Notes: generated from the letters alone by a model not told the origin. Shown: positions 26,714-35,759, counted from the stretch's first letter. The stretch: 64,000 nt of DNA from Thalassobius sp047123305 (GCF_047123305.1 NZ_CP138918.1:62001-126000); one strand, 5' to 3'. Numbers and translations: made by a program.

Positions 26714-27292
26714 TCAGGCGCGCACGACATCCTTGGCAAAACTGTCCATCACCAGCCTGACAGCTTCGCCCTGTTCGGTTTGCCCCCCGCCGAGCGATTG
26801 CTTCAGGTAGGCGCCGTCAATCATAGCGGCGATCCGCTCCGCCACCTCGGGCGCCTGAGCCCCAACAATGGGGCGCAAAGAGTGACGCAGATTCGACCGC
26901 AGCCGGGTCTGGTACACGTTCAAAAGCCGCCGTGCTTCGTCTGAAACCTGGGCCAGAACGTAGAAATTGAGCCAGGCCGCCACCACTTCGGAGCGAAAAT
27001 TTGACTGGCTGAAACTGGATTTCACAATCGCCTCAACCCGCCCCAAAGGCGAGGAGGCCATGCCCAGTGCGCCGCGCACTTCTGCGGCATAGACCGCCAG
27101 CGTGTGACGCATCGCTGCAAGGAAGATTTGTTCTTTGTTTCCAAAGTAATGGTGCGCCAGAGCCGAAGACATGCCTGCCCGTTTCGCGATCTGGCTGACG
27201 GTCACATCCAAAGTGCCCGTTTCCCCAATTTCCGCGATTGTCGCTTTCACCAGCGCAGCGCGCCGTATAGGCTCCATTCCTAGCTTTGGCAT
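26714..27292 (-). CDS. betI: BetI, choline-responsive TetR repressor
   Basis: 192-residue TetR-type regulator. The helix-turn-helix lies at about residues 25-52 (TVSQIAKRAGMSSALAHHYF) and is followed by GNKEQIFLAAMRHTLAVYAA, as in BetI. The C-terminal ligand domain (NFRSEVVAAWLNFYVLAQVS) also matches. BetI represses the bet genes, and repression is relieved by choline. It leads the bet unit and is divergent from choX, with a BetI-like palindrome between them. Confidence 0.94.
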   Translation of the reverse strand: MPKLGMEPIRRAALVKATIAEIGETGTLDVTVSQIAKRAGMSSALAHHYFGNKEQIFLAAMRHTLAVYAAEVRGALGMASSPLGRVEAIVKSSFSQSNFRSEVVAAWLNFYVLAQVSDEARRLLNVYQTRLRSNLRHSLRPIVGAQAPEVAERIAAMIDGAYLKQSLGGGQTEQGEAVRLVMDSFAKDVVRA

Positions 27293-27338
27293 CGATTTCC
27301 ATCAAATTTTCTTGCCAGATAAAGCTAATTTGTTTTTT

Positions 27339-27352
27339 ATTGACTCGTCAAT
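27339..27352. promoter_or_regulatory. BetI operator candidate between betI and choX
   Basis: ATTGACTCGTCAAT, 6-bp arms around a 2-base centre, in an AT-rich stretch between the divergent start codons. Such ATTGA/TCAAT palindromes are typical of BetI boxes and would allow one repressor to control both directions. Confidence 0.75.
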
Positions 27353-27374
27353 CAAGAAAAACGGGGAGGTCAGA

Positions 27375-28298
27375 ATGACCCTTAAGACTACTCTTTCCGC
27401 GTTGGCCCTGCTGGCTGCAACGCCCGCCTTGGCCGATTGCGGCAAGGTCACTTTCTCCGATGTTGGCTGGACCGACATCACCGCAACCACCGCCGCCACC
27501 ACTGTGGTGCTAGACGCTCTGGGCTATGAAACTGACATCAAGGTTCTGTCGGTTCCGGTCACCTATGCCTCGATGGCGGCTGGTGACGTCGACATTTTCC
27601 TGGGCAACTGGATGCCCACCATGATCGCCGACATTGCGCCCTACTATGAGGCCGGCACGGTCGAAATTGTCCGTCCCAATCTGGAAGGTGCCAAATACAC
27701 CCTCGCGGTCAACAAGGCGGCTGCGGATCTGGGCATCAAGGATTTCGCCGATATCGCAGCCCAGCGCGATGCGCTGGACGGCAAGATCTACGGCATTGAG
27801 CCCGGCAACGACGGCAACCGCCTGATCATGGAGATGATCGACGGTGATTCCTTTGGCCTCGAGGGCTTCGAAGTAGTTGAGAGCTCGGAACAGGGCATGC
27901 TGGCACAGGTGTCGCGCGCCGTGCGTAAGGAAGAGCCGATTGTTTTCCTCGGCTGGGAACCGCACCCGATGAACGCCAATTTTGACATGTCCTACCTGAC
28001 CGGTGGCGATGAGTTCTTTGGCCCCAACCTGGGCGGCGCCATTGTGAACACCAACGTGCGTCAAGGCTATGTCAGCGAATGCCCCAATGTGGGTAAGATG
28101 ATGGAAAACCTCGCCTTTTCGCTGGCGATGGAAAACGAAATCATGGGTGCCATCCTGGATGACGGCGAAGAGCCCAATGCCGCGGCAAGTGCCTGGCTGA
28201 AGGCCAACCCCGGCGCGCTGGACGGCTGGCTGGACGGCGTCACCACCAAAGACGGTGGCGACGCAATGGGCGCTGTGAAGACGGCTCTGGGCCTCTAA
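27375..28298 (+). CDS. choX: Choline ABC transporter, periplasmic binding protein
   Basis: 307 residues with a signal peptide (MTLKTTLSALALLAATPALA, cleavage before DCGKV) and the choline/betaine-type OpuAC fold. The sequence DIFLGNWMPTM and FLGWEPHPMN carry the aromatic residues expected to box the trimethylammonium group. GGGGAGGT lies 6-13 bases before the ATG at 27375. First gene of choX-lysE-choW-choV, divergent from betI. The terminator right after it should leave choX the most abundant product, as is normal for binding proteins. Confidence 0.95.
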   Translation: MTLKTTLSALALLAATPALADCGKVTFSDVGWTDITATTAATTVVLDALGYETDIKVLSVPVTYASMAAGDVDIFLGNWMPTMIADIAPYYEAGTVEIVRPNLEGAKYTLAVNKAAADLGIKDFADIAAQRDALDGKIYGIEPGNDGNRLIMEMIDGDSFGLEGFEVVESSEQGMLAQVSRAVRKEEPIVFLGWEPHPMNANFDMSYLTGGDEFFGPNLGGAIVNTNVRQGYVSECPNVGKMMENLAFSLAMENEIMGAILDDGEEPNAAASAWLKANPGALDGWLDGVTTKDGGDAMGAVKTALGL

Positions 28299-28314
28299 GC
28301 GCTTGAAATGACAA

Positions 28315-28347
28315 GAGCCTCCCCAGCTGCAGCTTGGGGAGGCTTTT
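28315..28347 (+). terminator. Terminator/attenuator between choX and lysE
   Basis: GCCTCCCCA-GCTGCAGCT-TGGGGAGGC followed by TTTTGTG. It lies inside the operon and probably lets only part of the transcription reach the transporter subunit genes. Confidence 0.88.
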
Positions 28348-28386
28348 GTGCCCTTGGTGGCCACTTGCAAAGGGAGGAGGAGCCCG

Positions 28387-29004
28387 ATGCCAATGACCCT
28401 GACCGCACTTGCGTTGTTTATCCCGGCCTGTTTTGCGCTAAACGCCGCGCCGGGCCCAAACAACCTGCTGGCGTTTGCCAATGCTTCCCGGCTTGGCTTC
28501 TGGCCCGCTGTGGCAGGCGGCATGGGCCGCTTGCCCGCTTTTGCCGCAATGATTGCGCTGGTCGCGCTTGGCCTAGGGGCCGTGCTGGCGGCGTCGGAAA
28601 TGGCCTTTCGGCTGGTGGCCTGGTTTGGGGCTGCCTATCTGATCTGGGTCGGCTGGAAGCTCTGGCGTGCGCCCGCCCCCCAGACCACGCAGGCACAGGA
28701 CAACAGACTGACCTTATTGGCAAAACGCGATTTCCTTATTGCACTCGGCAATCCGAAGGCGATTGCGATTTTCACCGCTTTCTTCCCACAATTTGTCGAT
28801 TTTGACGCCCCTGTCGCCGGACAGTTTGTCACACTCGGCCTACTGTTCCTCGGCCTCGAACTCTTGGCCGTTGCCCTCTCCGCCGGCGCGGGCCGACTGC
28901 TGTCGCGCGCCCTGACCCCCATCCGGCTGCACCGCCTCAACCGAGGCGTTGGCGGCTTCCTGATCTTCTCCGGCCTCGCCATGGCCCTCAACCCAAAGCA
29001 TTGA
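28387..29004 (+). CDS. LysE-family exporter embedded in the cho operon
   Basis: 205-residue, six-helix LysE/RhtB exporter. The N-terminal signature ALNAAPGPNNLLAFANASRLG and the central GNPKAIAIFTAFFPQFVDF are those of the family. GGGAGGAGG lies 6-14 bases before the ATG at 28387. The stop overlaps the choW start (TGATG). RhtB/LysE proteins export amino acids or their derivatives; placed between choline-binding and permease genes it may export a choline or betaine catabolite, but this is inference only. Confidence 0.92.
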   Translation: MPMTLTALALFIPACFALNAAPGPNNLLAFANASRLGFWPAVAGGMGRLPAFAAMIALVALGLGAVLAASEMAFRLVAWFGAAYLIWVGWKLWRAPAPQTTQAQDNRLTLLAKRDFLIALGNPKAIAIFTAFFPQFVDFDAPVAGQFVTLGLLFLGLELLAVALSAGAGRLLSRALTPIRLHRLNRGVGGFLIFSGLAMALNPKH

Positions 29005-29840
29005 TGATGGACTGGATAACAAACTACAAAATCCCGGTTGGCGACGCCTCTGAGGCGGCTGTCAACTGGCTGACCGACAATGCCAGCGGGTTCTTTGATC
29101 TGCTGGCCGATGCGCTTGACGGGCTGATCGGCGGGGTCGAAGCCGGCCTTGAAGGGCTTGGCCCGATCGTCACCACTCTACTGTTCATCGTCCTGACCTG
29201 GATCCTGCAACGCAGTTGGAAAAAATGCATCGTGGTGGCGCTGGGGATGCTGTTCATCCTGAACCAGGGCTACTGGGACCGCACCATTGAGACCCTGACG
29301 CTGATCCTGGTGTCCTGCATCGTTTGCATGGGCATCGGCATCCCAATCGGCATCCTTGCGGCGCGGCGCAAATGGGTCTACTCAGCGCTGGAACCGGTGC
29401 TGGACCTGATGCAGACGCTGCCGACATTTGTCTATCTGATCCCTGCGGTTATCTTCTTTGGCCTTGGCCAGGTACCCGGATTGATCGCCACGATGATCTT
29501 TGCCATCCCTGCACCTATCCGATTGACATACCTCGGTATTTCCTCAACGCCCGTGGCTTTGAATGAGGCTGCAACCGCCTTTGGCGCCACCCCGATGCAA
29601 CGTCTGATCAAGGTCGAGATCCCCTCTGCCTTCCCGCAGATCATGGTGGGCCTGAACCAGACCATTATGCTCTCGCTGTCGATGGTTGTGATTGCCACCC
29701 TGGTCGGCGCCGGCGGTCTGGGTCAACCTGTGCTGAACGGGTTGAACCGGATGAAACCTGATCTGGGTTTTGAATCCGGATTTGTCATTGTGGCGCTCGC
29801 AACCGTGCTGCGCATCATGCTGGAGGTCCGCAAAAAATGA
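29004..29840 (+). CDS. choW: Choline ABC transporter, permease
   Basis: 278-residue integral membrane subunit of the ProW/OpuAB type. A soluble N-terminal part is followed by six or more helices; the cytoplasmic EAA loop that meets the ATPase is seen in ALNEAATAFGATPMQRLIKV near residue 190. The ATG at 29004 overlaps the lysE stop, and the stop overlaps the choV start (ATGA), so the three genes are translationally coupled. Confidence 0.95.
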   Translation: MMDWITNYKIPVGDASEAAVNWLTDNASGFFDLLADALDGLIGGVEAGLEGLGPIVTTLLFIVLTWILQRSWKKCIVVALGMLFILNQGYWDRTIETLTLILVSCIVCMGIGIPIGILAARRKWVYSALEPVLDLMQTLPTFVYLIPAVIFFGLGQVPGLIATMIFAIPAPIRLTYLGISSTPVALNEAATAFGATPMQRLIKVEIPSAFPQIMVGLNQTIMLSLSMVVIATLVGAGGLGQPVLNGLNRMKPDLGFESGFVIVALATVLRIMLEVRKK

Positions 29841-30877
29841 GCCAATCCGAAAATCACGCTGTTGTTTTTGACAATGTTTCCATCGTTTTTGGCGACAAAC
29901 CAGAGGCCGCCCTGCCGCTGATGGATCAGGGTCAAAGCCGGGCCGAGATCCAGAAATCCACTCAGCAGGTGCTTGGGGTCCACAACTGTACCCTCAGCGT
30001 CGACAAGGGGGAAATCCTTGTTCTGATGGGACTTTCCGGCTCCGGAAAATCCACTCTGCTGCGCGCTGTCAACGGCCTCAACCCGGTTGTACGCGGTGGG
30101 GTTTCGGTGGCCACACATAACGGTTTGGTTAACATTACCCAAACCAACAGCAAAACCCTGCGTGACATTCGCCAACATGATGTCGCGATGGTGTTTCAGC
30201 AATTTGGCCTACTCCCCTGGCGCACGGTTCGGGAAAATGTCTGGCTTGGCCTAGAGCTTGCGGGCATGTCCAAGGCGGAACGGCTTGAGAAAACCGATGA
30301 ACAGTTGGCGCTTGTGGGCCTTTCTGACTGGGGCGACCGAAAAGTTTCCGATCTGTCGGGCGGCATGCAGCAACGTGTTGGCCTCGCCCGGGCGTTTGCC
30401 ACAGATGCCCCGATCCTCTTGATGGATGAGCCCTTTTCAGCGCTGGACCCGCTGATCCGCACCCGTCTGCAGGACGAGTTGCTGGAACTGCAGGAAAAAC
30501 TACATCGGACCATTATCTTCGTCAGCCACGACCTCGACGAAGCGTTCAAAATTGGCAATCGCATCGCCATCATGGAGGGTGGCCGCATTGTACAATGTGG
30601 CACCCCTCAGCAGATTTTCACCAATCCCGCAACGGAGTATGTCGCTGATTTTGTGGCCCATATGAACCCGCTTGGTGTGCTTTGTGCCCGGGATGTCATG
30701 GAAGAGGCCTCCGGCGATCATGCCATGACCCTCGCGCCTGACAGCGATATTCGTGAGGTTATGCATCATACCCGCAGCGGGCCCGTCGCCGTGATCGAGA
30801 ACGGGCAAGTGATCGGTCAAATCACCCCTCAGGGCGTTCTGGAACGGCTGCTGGATCCCCGTGGGTTACATCGGTAA
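29837..30877 (+). CDS. choV: Choline ABC transporter, ATP-binding protein
   Basis: 346 residues. Walker A is MGLSGSGKST near residue 68, the Q-loop VFQQFGLLPW, the ABC signature LSGGMQQR near residue 172 and Walker B ILLMDEPFSALDP. The C-terminal about 70 residues form a CBS-like tail (TRSGPVAVIENGQVIGQITP), as in ProV/OpuAA-type ATPases, where it can sense ionic strength. Last gene of the cho operon. Confidence 0.96.
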   Translation: MSQSENHAVVFDNVSIVFGDKPEAALPLMDQGQSRAEIQKSTQQVLGVHNCTLSVDKGEILVLMGLSGSGKSTLLRAVNGLNPVVRGGVSVATHNGLVNITQTNSKTLRDIRQHDVAMVFQQFGLLPWRTVRENVWLGLELAGMSKAERLEKTDEQLALVGLSDWGDRKVSDLSGGMQQRVGLARAFATDAPILLMDEPFSALDPLIRTRLQDELLELQEKLHRTIIFVSHDLDEAFKIGNRIAIMEGGRIVQCGTPQQIFTNPATEYVADFVAHMNPLGVLCARDVMEEASGDHAMTLAPDSDIREVMHHTRSGPVAVIENGQVIGQITPQGVLERLLDPRGLHR

Positions 30878-30898
30878 TCAATCTCCTTTCGGCAGGTG

Positions 30899-30925
30899 AA
30901 GGGGCGCTACTGCGCCCCTTTTCCA
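30899..30925 (+). terminator. Terminator of the cho operon
   Basis: AGGGGCGC-TACT-GCGCCCCTTTTCC begins 22 bases after the choV stop, on the + strand. Confidence 0.9.
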
Positions 30926-30945
30926 TTTCTGCTACACGATTAGAG

Positions 30946-31545
30946 TTACCCTTGGGTTAACAGCGACAGCGCAATCGCCCACATGATGCCTCCAATCCCG
31001 ACGTCCAGCACCTGCCAGGCGCGTGGCTTCTCAAACAGAGGCGCAAGCAGCCGCGCGCCATACCCCAATGCAAAAAAGAACACAAAGCTCGCCAGAACCG
31101 CCCCTGCACCAAAAGACAGCTTGTCGTCGTACTGAGAGGCGACAGAGCCCAATAGCACCACCGTGTCCAGGTAGACATGTGGGTTGGCCCATGTGAACAG
31201 CACACAGGTCACCAATGCACTGAAGAGGCCAGGCGCGCTGGATCTACCCTTCGCCATCGCGGCGCCACCCTTCCAAGCCGCACGAAACGACCGCGCGCCG
31301 TACCAAAGCAAAAACGCCGCACCGCCATAGCGCATCACCGGCTCCAGCAACGGGACCTGCTGGACCAGAATGCCGAATCCCGCGACACCAACAGCAATCA
31401 ACAGCGCGTCGCTGAACGCACAGACCAAGACAATCGGCAATATGTGCTGCCCCGACAGGCCCTGACGCAACACAAACGCATTCTGCGCCCCAATGGCGAC
31501 GATTAGCGACAACCCAAGTCCAAAGCCAGCAATCGCAGTTTCCAC
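30946..31545 (-). CDS. ArgO/LysE-type basic amino acid exporter
   Basis: 199-residue, six-helix exporter with the LysE/ArgO N-terminal signature IVAIGAQNAFVLRQGLSGQH and the ANPHVYLDTVVLLGSVA segment typical of arginine/lysine exporters. The GTG at 31545 is preferred as start because AGGAG lies 7 bases upstream and the resulting N-terminus matches ArgO; an ATG at 31569 is possible. It is divergent from an ArgP-type regulator gene, the classical argO-argP arrangement. Confidence 0.9.
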   Translation of the reverse strand: METAIAGFGLGLSLIVAIGAQNAFVLRQGLSGQHILPIVLVCAFSDALLIAVGVAGFGILVQQVPLLEPVMRYGGAAFLLWYGARSFRAAWKGGAAMAKGRSSAPGLFSALVTCVLFTWANPHVYLDTVVLLGSVASQYDDKLSFGAGAVLASFVFFFALGYGARLLAPLFEKPRAWQVLDVGIGGIMWAIALSLLTQG

Positions 31546-31632
31546 AGTCAATCTCCTAATCCTTGACATTTGACTAACGCTCGCCAGAGCATTAGTCGAA
31601 TTAACAATAATTAACTCAAATAAGATTCTCTT

Positions 31633-32496
31633 ATGCTAAACTACACACAACTCAAAGCGCTGGCCGCGGTCATTCAAACCGGCAGCTTTGACGCGGCTGC
31701 GCAGCAATTGCATGTGACGCAATCTGCCGTTTCGCAACGTATCAAATCCCTCGAAGAACACATCGGCACACCGCTTATCAAACGTGGGCAACCCTGTGAG
31801 GGAACCGACACCGGCCATAAACTGGCCCGCCACCTCAGCGAGGTGGCCCTGCTGGAATCAAGAGTGACCCAAACAGCGCCAAAGGCGCCGCACCGGCTCC
31901 GCATTGCGGTGAATGCAGACAGTCTGGCGACCTGGGTTCTTGAAGCCCTTGCGCGTCACCCGGATATGCAGTTCGAGATCGTGGTTGATGATCAGGATCA
32001 CTCTGCTGCCTGGCTGGAACGCGGGGAAGTGAGCGCCGTTGTGACAGCAAAAGAGAAGCCACCTCAGGGCTGTGACAGCATTTCACTCGGAACAATGATG
32101 TATGCCCCAATCGCAAGTCCCGAATTCGTCGAAAAACACTTCCCGAAGGGTGTGGATAACTCCAGTCTGCCTAAGGCGCCCATGCTAGTTTTCAACAACA
32201 AAGATGCACTACAACACTCTTGGATTAAAAAGAATTTCAATGTTATCCACAGAGGTCATATTCAGCAGATTCCATCCACACAGGGCTTCATCGACGCTGC
32301 CATTCTTGGCATGGGCTGGGGACTTAATCCACAGGGCCTTGTGGAACCTTATCTGGCAGACGGGCGGGTCCAGAGGCTGGTTGAAGGGTGTGACTTGCCG
32401 GTGCCGTTGTTCTGGCAGTATCCGCGTCTCCTGAAAGACGGATTGAGCGGCCTCACTGAGTCGATTGTGGATATCTCACGGCGTTCGATGAAATAG
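31633..32496 (+). CDS. argP: ArgP (IciA) LysR-type regulator
   Basis: 287 residues. The N-terminal winged helix is LNYTQLKALAAVIQTGSFDA through AAQQLHVTQSAVSQRIKSLE, which is the ArgP/IciA subgroup, followed by a LysR effector domain. ArgP activates exporter genes in response to basic amino acids, and the divergent argO-like gene is the probable target. Its 3' half contains two perfect and two one-mismatch DnaA-box sequences in the coding region (32151, 32243, 32325, 32466), part of a larger cluster that continues past the stop. Confidence 0.92.
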   Translation: MLNYTQLKALAAVIQTGSFDAAAQQLHVTQSAVSQRIKSLEEHIGTPLIKRGQPCEGTDTGHKLARHLSEVALLESRVTQTAPKAPHRLRIAVNADSLATWVLEALARHPDMQFEIVVDDQDHSAAWLERGEVSAVVTAKEKPPQGCDSISLGTMMYAPIASPEFVEKHFPKGVDNSSLPKAPMLVFNNKDALQHSWIKKNFNVIHRGHIQQIPSTQGFIDAAILGMGWGLNPQGLVEPYLADGRVQRLVEGCDLPVPLFWQYPRLLKDGLSGLTESIVDISRRSMK

Positions 32497-32640
32497 GCCT
32501 TTCATAAAAACCTGCGCATTTTCAATTAATTAACATGTTTACCCACAGACTTATCCACAGGTTGCGAGTTGAATTTCTGCGGGAGCCCTGCTCTTCTTCA
32601 GAAGTTATCCACAGGCAAAGTTATCCACAAGTTGTCCACA
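32151..32640. other. DnaA-box cluster, oriC-like or DnaA-titrating element
   Basis: Perfect boxes TTATCCACA at 32243, 32551, 32605 and 32621 on + and at 32151-32159 on - (TGTGGATAA). One-mismatch boxes: 32325 (TAATCCACA), 32466 (- strand, TGTGGATAT), 32539 (TTACCCACA) and 32632 (TTGTCCACA). An AT-rich stretch at 32501-32540 (TTTTCAATTAATTAACATG) could serve as an unwinding element. The flanking genes argP and yebC converge on this 475-base gap (32497-32971), so the boxes are not promoter parts of either. No gene was found in the gap. Confidence 0.7.
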
Positions 32641-32912
32641 AAACCTCAAAATTGACGAGATCCTTTCGTAGAAACTCTCTAAAACGGTGCTTCATCGCAT
32701 CCCTTTCCAAGAGAATGCCTAGCATTCTACAATCAAATGGTTTCTCAAACCCATTGGACACCGCAACCTGCGGCGCTGACGGGAAATATTGCATATTCAA
32801 CAACCCATCCCCAGAAAGCCAAATTTTTCGCAAGAAATGTGGAGATATGTAAAGTTCAAGCACGCACGACAGGCTGCGGTCGCGCCTGTAAGGGCACTTT
32901 AAAGTACCTGAA

Positions 32913-32943
32913 TGCAAAAGCGGCGCCCCGAAGGACGCCGCTG
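32913..32943 (-). terminator. Terminator of yebC
   Basis: On the minus strand GCGGCGTCC-TTCG-GGGCGCCGC is followed by TTTTGC, 29 bases after the yebC stop. Confidence 0.88.
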
Positions 32944-32971
32944 GAAGCTCAGAAAACGGAAACTCGGCTAA

Positions 32972-33712
32972 TCAGAGCTGGTTCATAACCTCATCAGAGG
33001 CTTCGAAGTTCGTGGTGACACGCTGCACGTCATCGTCATCTTCAAGCGCATCCACAAGCTTCATCAGCTTCTGCATCCCTTCCAGATCCAGCTCGGTTGT
33101 TGTGGTCGGCTTCCACACCAGCTTGGTCGATTCCGACTCTCCCAGCTCGGCCTCCAGAGCGCCGGAGACTTCATGCAGATCGCTGTCGGCACAATAGATC
33201 AAATGCCCCTCTTCAGTGCTTTCAACATCTTCTGCTCCGGCCTCAATGGCCGCCATCATCACGGTGTCTGCATCGCCAATATCGACCTGGTAGGCCACCT
33301 CACCTTTGCGGTCGAACATAAAGCCCACCGACCCGGTTTCGCCGAGGTTGCCCCCATTTTTGGTAAATGTGGAACGCACGGTCGAGGCGGTTCGGTTCCG
33401 GTTGTCCGTCATCGCTTCGACGATGACCGCCACCCCATTGGGACCGTAGCCTTCATAACGGATCTCTTCGTAATCGTCGCCTTCGCCAGCGGCCGATTTC
33501 TTGATCGCGCGCTCAATCACGTCCTTGGGAACCGATTGGCTTTTGGCTTCTTTCACCGCCAGGCGCAGGCGCGGGTTTTTCTCAGGATCCGGGTCGCCCA
33601 TCTTGGCCGCCACGGTAATTTCCTTCGAAAGTTTCGAAAACAGCTTGGACCGGGCGGCGTCCTGACGGCCCTTACGGTGCTGAATGTTCGCCCATTTTGA
33701 GTGGCCAGCCAT
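32972..33712 (-). CDS. yebC: YebC/PmpR-family protein
   Basis: 246-residue TACO1/YebC-family protein. It begins with the family signature AGHSKWANIQHRKGRQDAAR and has the three-domain length expected. YebC proteins were first described as transcription regulators; recent work on family members points to relief of ribosome stalling at proline-rich stretches. The ATG at 33712 is the only sensible start. Monocistronic, with its own terminator. Confidence 0.95.
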   Translation of the reverse strand: MAGHSKWANIQHRKGRQDAARSKLFSKLSKEITVAAKMGDPDPEKNPRLRLAVKEAKSQSVPKDVIERAIKKSAAGEGDDYEEIRYEGYGPNGVAVIVEAMTDNRNRTASTVRSTFTKNGGNLGETGSVGFMFDRKGEVAYQVDIGDADTVMMAAIEAGAEDVESTEEGHLIYCADSDLHEVSGALEAELGESESTKLVWKPTTTTELDLEGMQKLMKLVDALEDDDDVQRVTTNFEASDEVMNQL

Positions 33713-33818
33713 GGCACCCTCCGTTCATTAATACCTGTTGCAAACGTCTATAAAGGAGGGCTGTATGGGGCTGCAAGCCTGCCAGACACGCAAACGCCCT
33801 TGTTTTGCAGGTTATTTC

Positions 33819-35597
33819 TTACAATGGCCAGATCACCGGGATCAGCGCCGATGCCAAGAGACCCATCGTAATGTTCAGCGGCACACCAACTTTAAGGAAA
33901 TCGGTAAATTTGTAGCCGCCCGGCCCATAGACCAGCATATTGGTCTGATAGCCAATGGGCGTAGCGAAACTACAGGAGGCCGCCACCATGACGGCGATCA
34001 CCAGCGGCCGCGGGTCCAGCCCCATCGCAGACGCCAGCCCCATGGCGATCGGGGTCACAACCACCGCAACCGCATTGTTGGACACCATCTCGGTTAACAA
34101 AGAGGTCAGAACGTAGATGGCCCAGACAATCAGGAACGGCGGCAATTGCTGCAAATAGGGCGCGATAACGTCAACAATCAAAGCAACAGCGCCGGTGTGC
34201 TGCAATGACACTCCGATGGCAAGCATGGCAAAAATCAACGCCAGAAGGCGCCCTTCGATGAAGGAAAAGGCTTCTTCGCTGTCGATACAACGGCTGACCA
34301 AAACGATCGCAACACCAATCACCGACAGATGAAACAGAGGGGCCACTCCCAGCGCCCCAAGCCCGACAAGAGCCAGAAGCGTTGCAACCGCAAGAGGAGC
34401 ATGGCCACGCCTGTAGGCCTTGACGGAAGGTTGGGTTACATCGACCATGTCCATGTCAGATGCCAGACGCTGAACGTCCTCTGGCGCACCTTCCAACAGC
34501 AAGGTGTCGCCCACGCGCACCACCTGTTCATCGAGCTGGCCGCTGATGTTCTGGTTCCGTCGGTGCAGCGCCAACGGGTACACACCGTAGCGACGGCGCA
34601 GACGCATCGATCCCAAGGCCCGGCCCACCATTTTGCAACCTGGCGTGATCAGAACCTCAACGGTCGATGTCTCCACCGCGCCCACTTGATCCAGCCTTTT
34701 CAAACTCTTATTGCGTTGCAGACTGAGCAACTCGGTCATCTGAGTCCGCAGCACAACACGGTCGCCAACCTGCAGAACCACGTCTTTCATATTGCGGCGC
34801 AACGAACGATCACCGCGCACCACGTCGACCAGACGCACACCTTCACGCTTGAACAGCTGCACCCCTGTCACCTCGCGCCCGATCAGGTTCGATTCAGGGG
34901 GAATGACAGCTTCGGTGAAGAATTTCATCTTGGAACGGTCCGACAGCATCGACGCCATTGTTGTTCGCTCCGGCAGCAACTTTCGGCCAAAGAAATAGAG
35001 GTAGATCATCCCCCAGGTCACAAGCACTACGGCGAGCGGGGTAACCTCAAAAATCCCAAACCCTTCAAGGCCTTGAGACCGCGCAACCCCGTCAACCAAC
35101 AGGTTGGTAGAGGTCCCGATCAGGGTTAAGGTGCCCCCGATAATGGCCGCATAAGACAGCGGAATCAGCATTTTCGAGGCCGAGACCCCCATTGTCCGCC
35201 CCAGTTGGACAAACACGGGAATCATCACAACCACAACAGGTGTGTTGTTCATGATCGCAGAGGCCAACACCACAAAGGTCATCAAGACCCCAATCGCCAG
35301 TTTGGGATTTGTGCGCCCTGCCTTGTCCGCCATATCGGTGAACGCAGCAAGCGCGCCGGTGCGCACTAGGGCCCCCATCACGATGAACATGGTTGCAATG
35401 GTCCAGGGCGCAGGGTTCGACAAAACCGCCAAAGCCGCGTCATAGGGCAACAGCCCCATCGCCAGCAAAGTCGCAACCCCAAAGATGGCGACCACCTCGG
35501 TGGGGAACAACTCTTTGATAAATAGGGCAAACATGCCAAGAACAACGGCAAGGCTCAGCAGCGCTTCGCCGGTTTGCGACAACTCGAATAACGCCAT
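33819..35597 (-). CDS. SLC13-type permease with internal RCK_C (TrkA-C) domains
   Basis: 592-residue sodium/anion symporter-family membrane protein. Helical blocks flank a central soluble insert (about residues 205-380) that holds two TrkA-C/RCK_C-like repeats (REVTGVQLFKREGVRLVDVV, LQVGDRVVLRTQMTELLSLQ; then RALGSMRLRRRYGVYPLALH, VRVGDTLLLEGAPEDVQRLA). The conserved SNT-type motifs IGTSTNLLVDG and TNMLVYGPGGYKFTDF mark the two ion/substrate sites. Probable sodium-coupled uptake of sulfate, dicarboxylate or a related anion. The start at 35597 is preferred over 35627. Confidence 0.9.
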   Translation of the reverse strand: MALFELSQTGEALLSLAVVLGMFALFIKELFPTEVVAIFGVATLLAMGLLPYDAALAVLSNPAPWTIATMFIVMGALVRTGALAAFTDMADKAGRTNPKLAIGVLMTFVVLASAIMNNTPVVVVMIPVFVQLGRTMGVSASKMLIPLSYAAIIGGTLTLIGTSTNLLVDGVARSQGLEGFGIFEVTPLAVVLVTWGMIYLYFFGRKLLPERTTMASMLSDRSKMKFFTEAVIPPESNLIGREVTGVQLFKREGVRLVDVVRGDRSLRRNMKDVVLQVGDRVVLRTQMTELLSLQRNKSLKRLDQVGAVETSTVEVLITPGCKMVGRALGSMRLRRRYGVYPLALHRRNQNISGQLDEQVVRVGDTLLLEGAPEDVQRLASDMDMVDVTQPSVKAYRRGHAPLAVATLLALVGLGALGVAPLFHLSVIGVAIVLVSRCIDSEEAFSFIEGRLLALIFAMLAIGVSLQHTGAVALIVDVIAPYLQQLPPFLIVWAIYVLTSLLTEMVSNNAVAVVVTPIAMGLASAMGLDPRPLVIAVMVAASCSFATPIGYQTNMLVYGPGGYKFTDFLKVGVPLNITMGLLASALIPVIWPL

Positions 35598-35759
35598 GTA
35601 ACTCCGCCCGTTAACGCTGGAGATCATCGGCGTAAGCCGTCCAGCCGTGTCTTGTCTCCGGCAGTTTCGCGCAGGAACGCGCGCCCAACAAGAGGCATTT
35701 TACGGGCAAAGCCCTGTCAGGAAACAAGTTAACCAGAAACCGCTGGAGGTTAATCTGTA

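Noticed and set aside
32497..32971. Possible small genes or tRNA in the argP/yebC gap
   Set aside because: No frame has a ribosome-binding site or protein-like composition, and no tRNA cloverleaf or T-loop consensus was seen.
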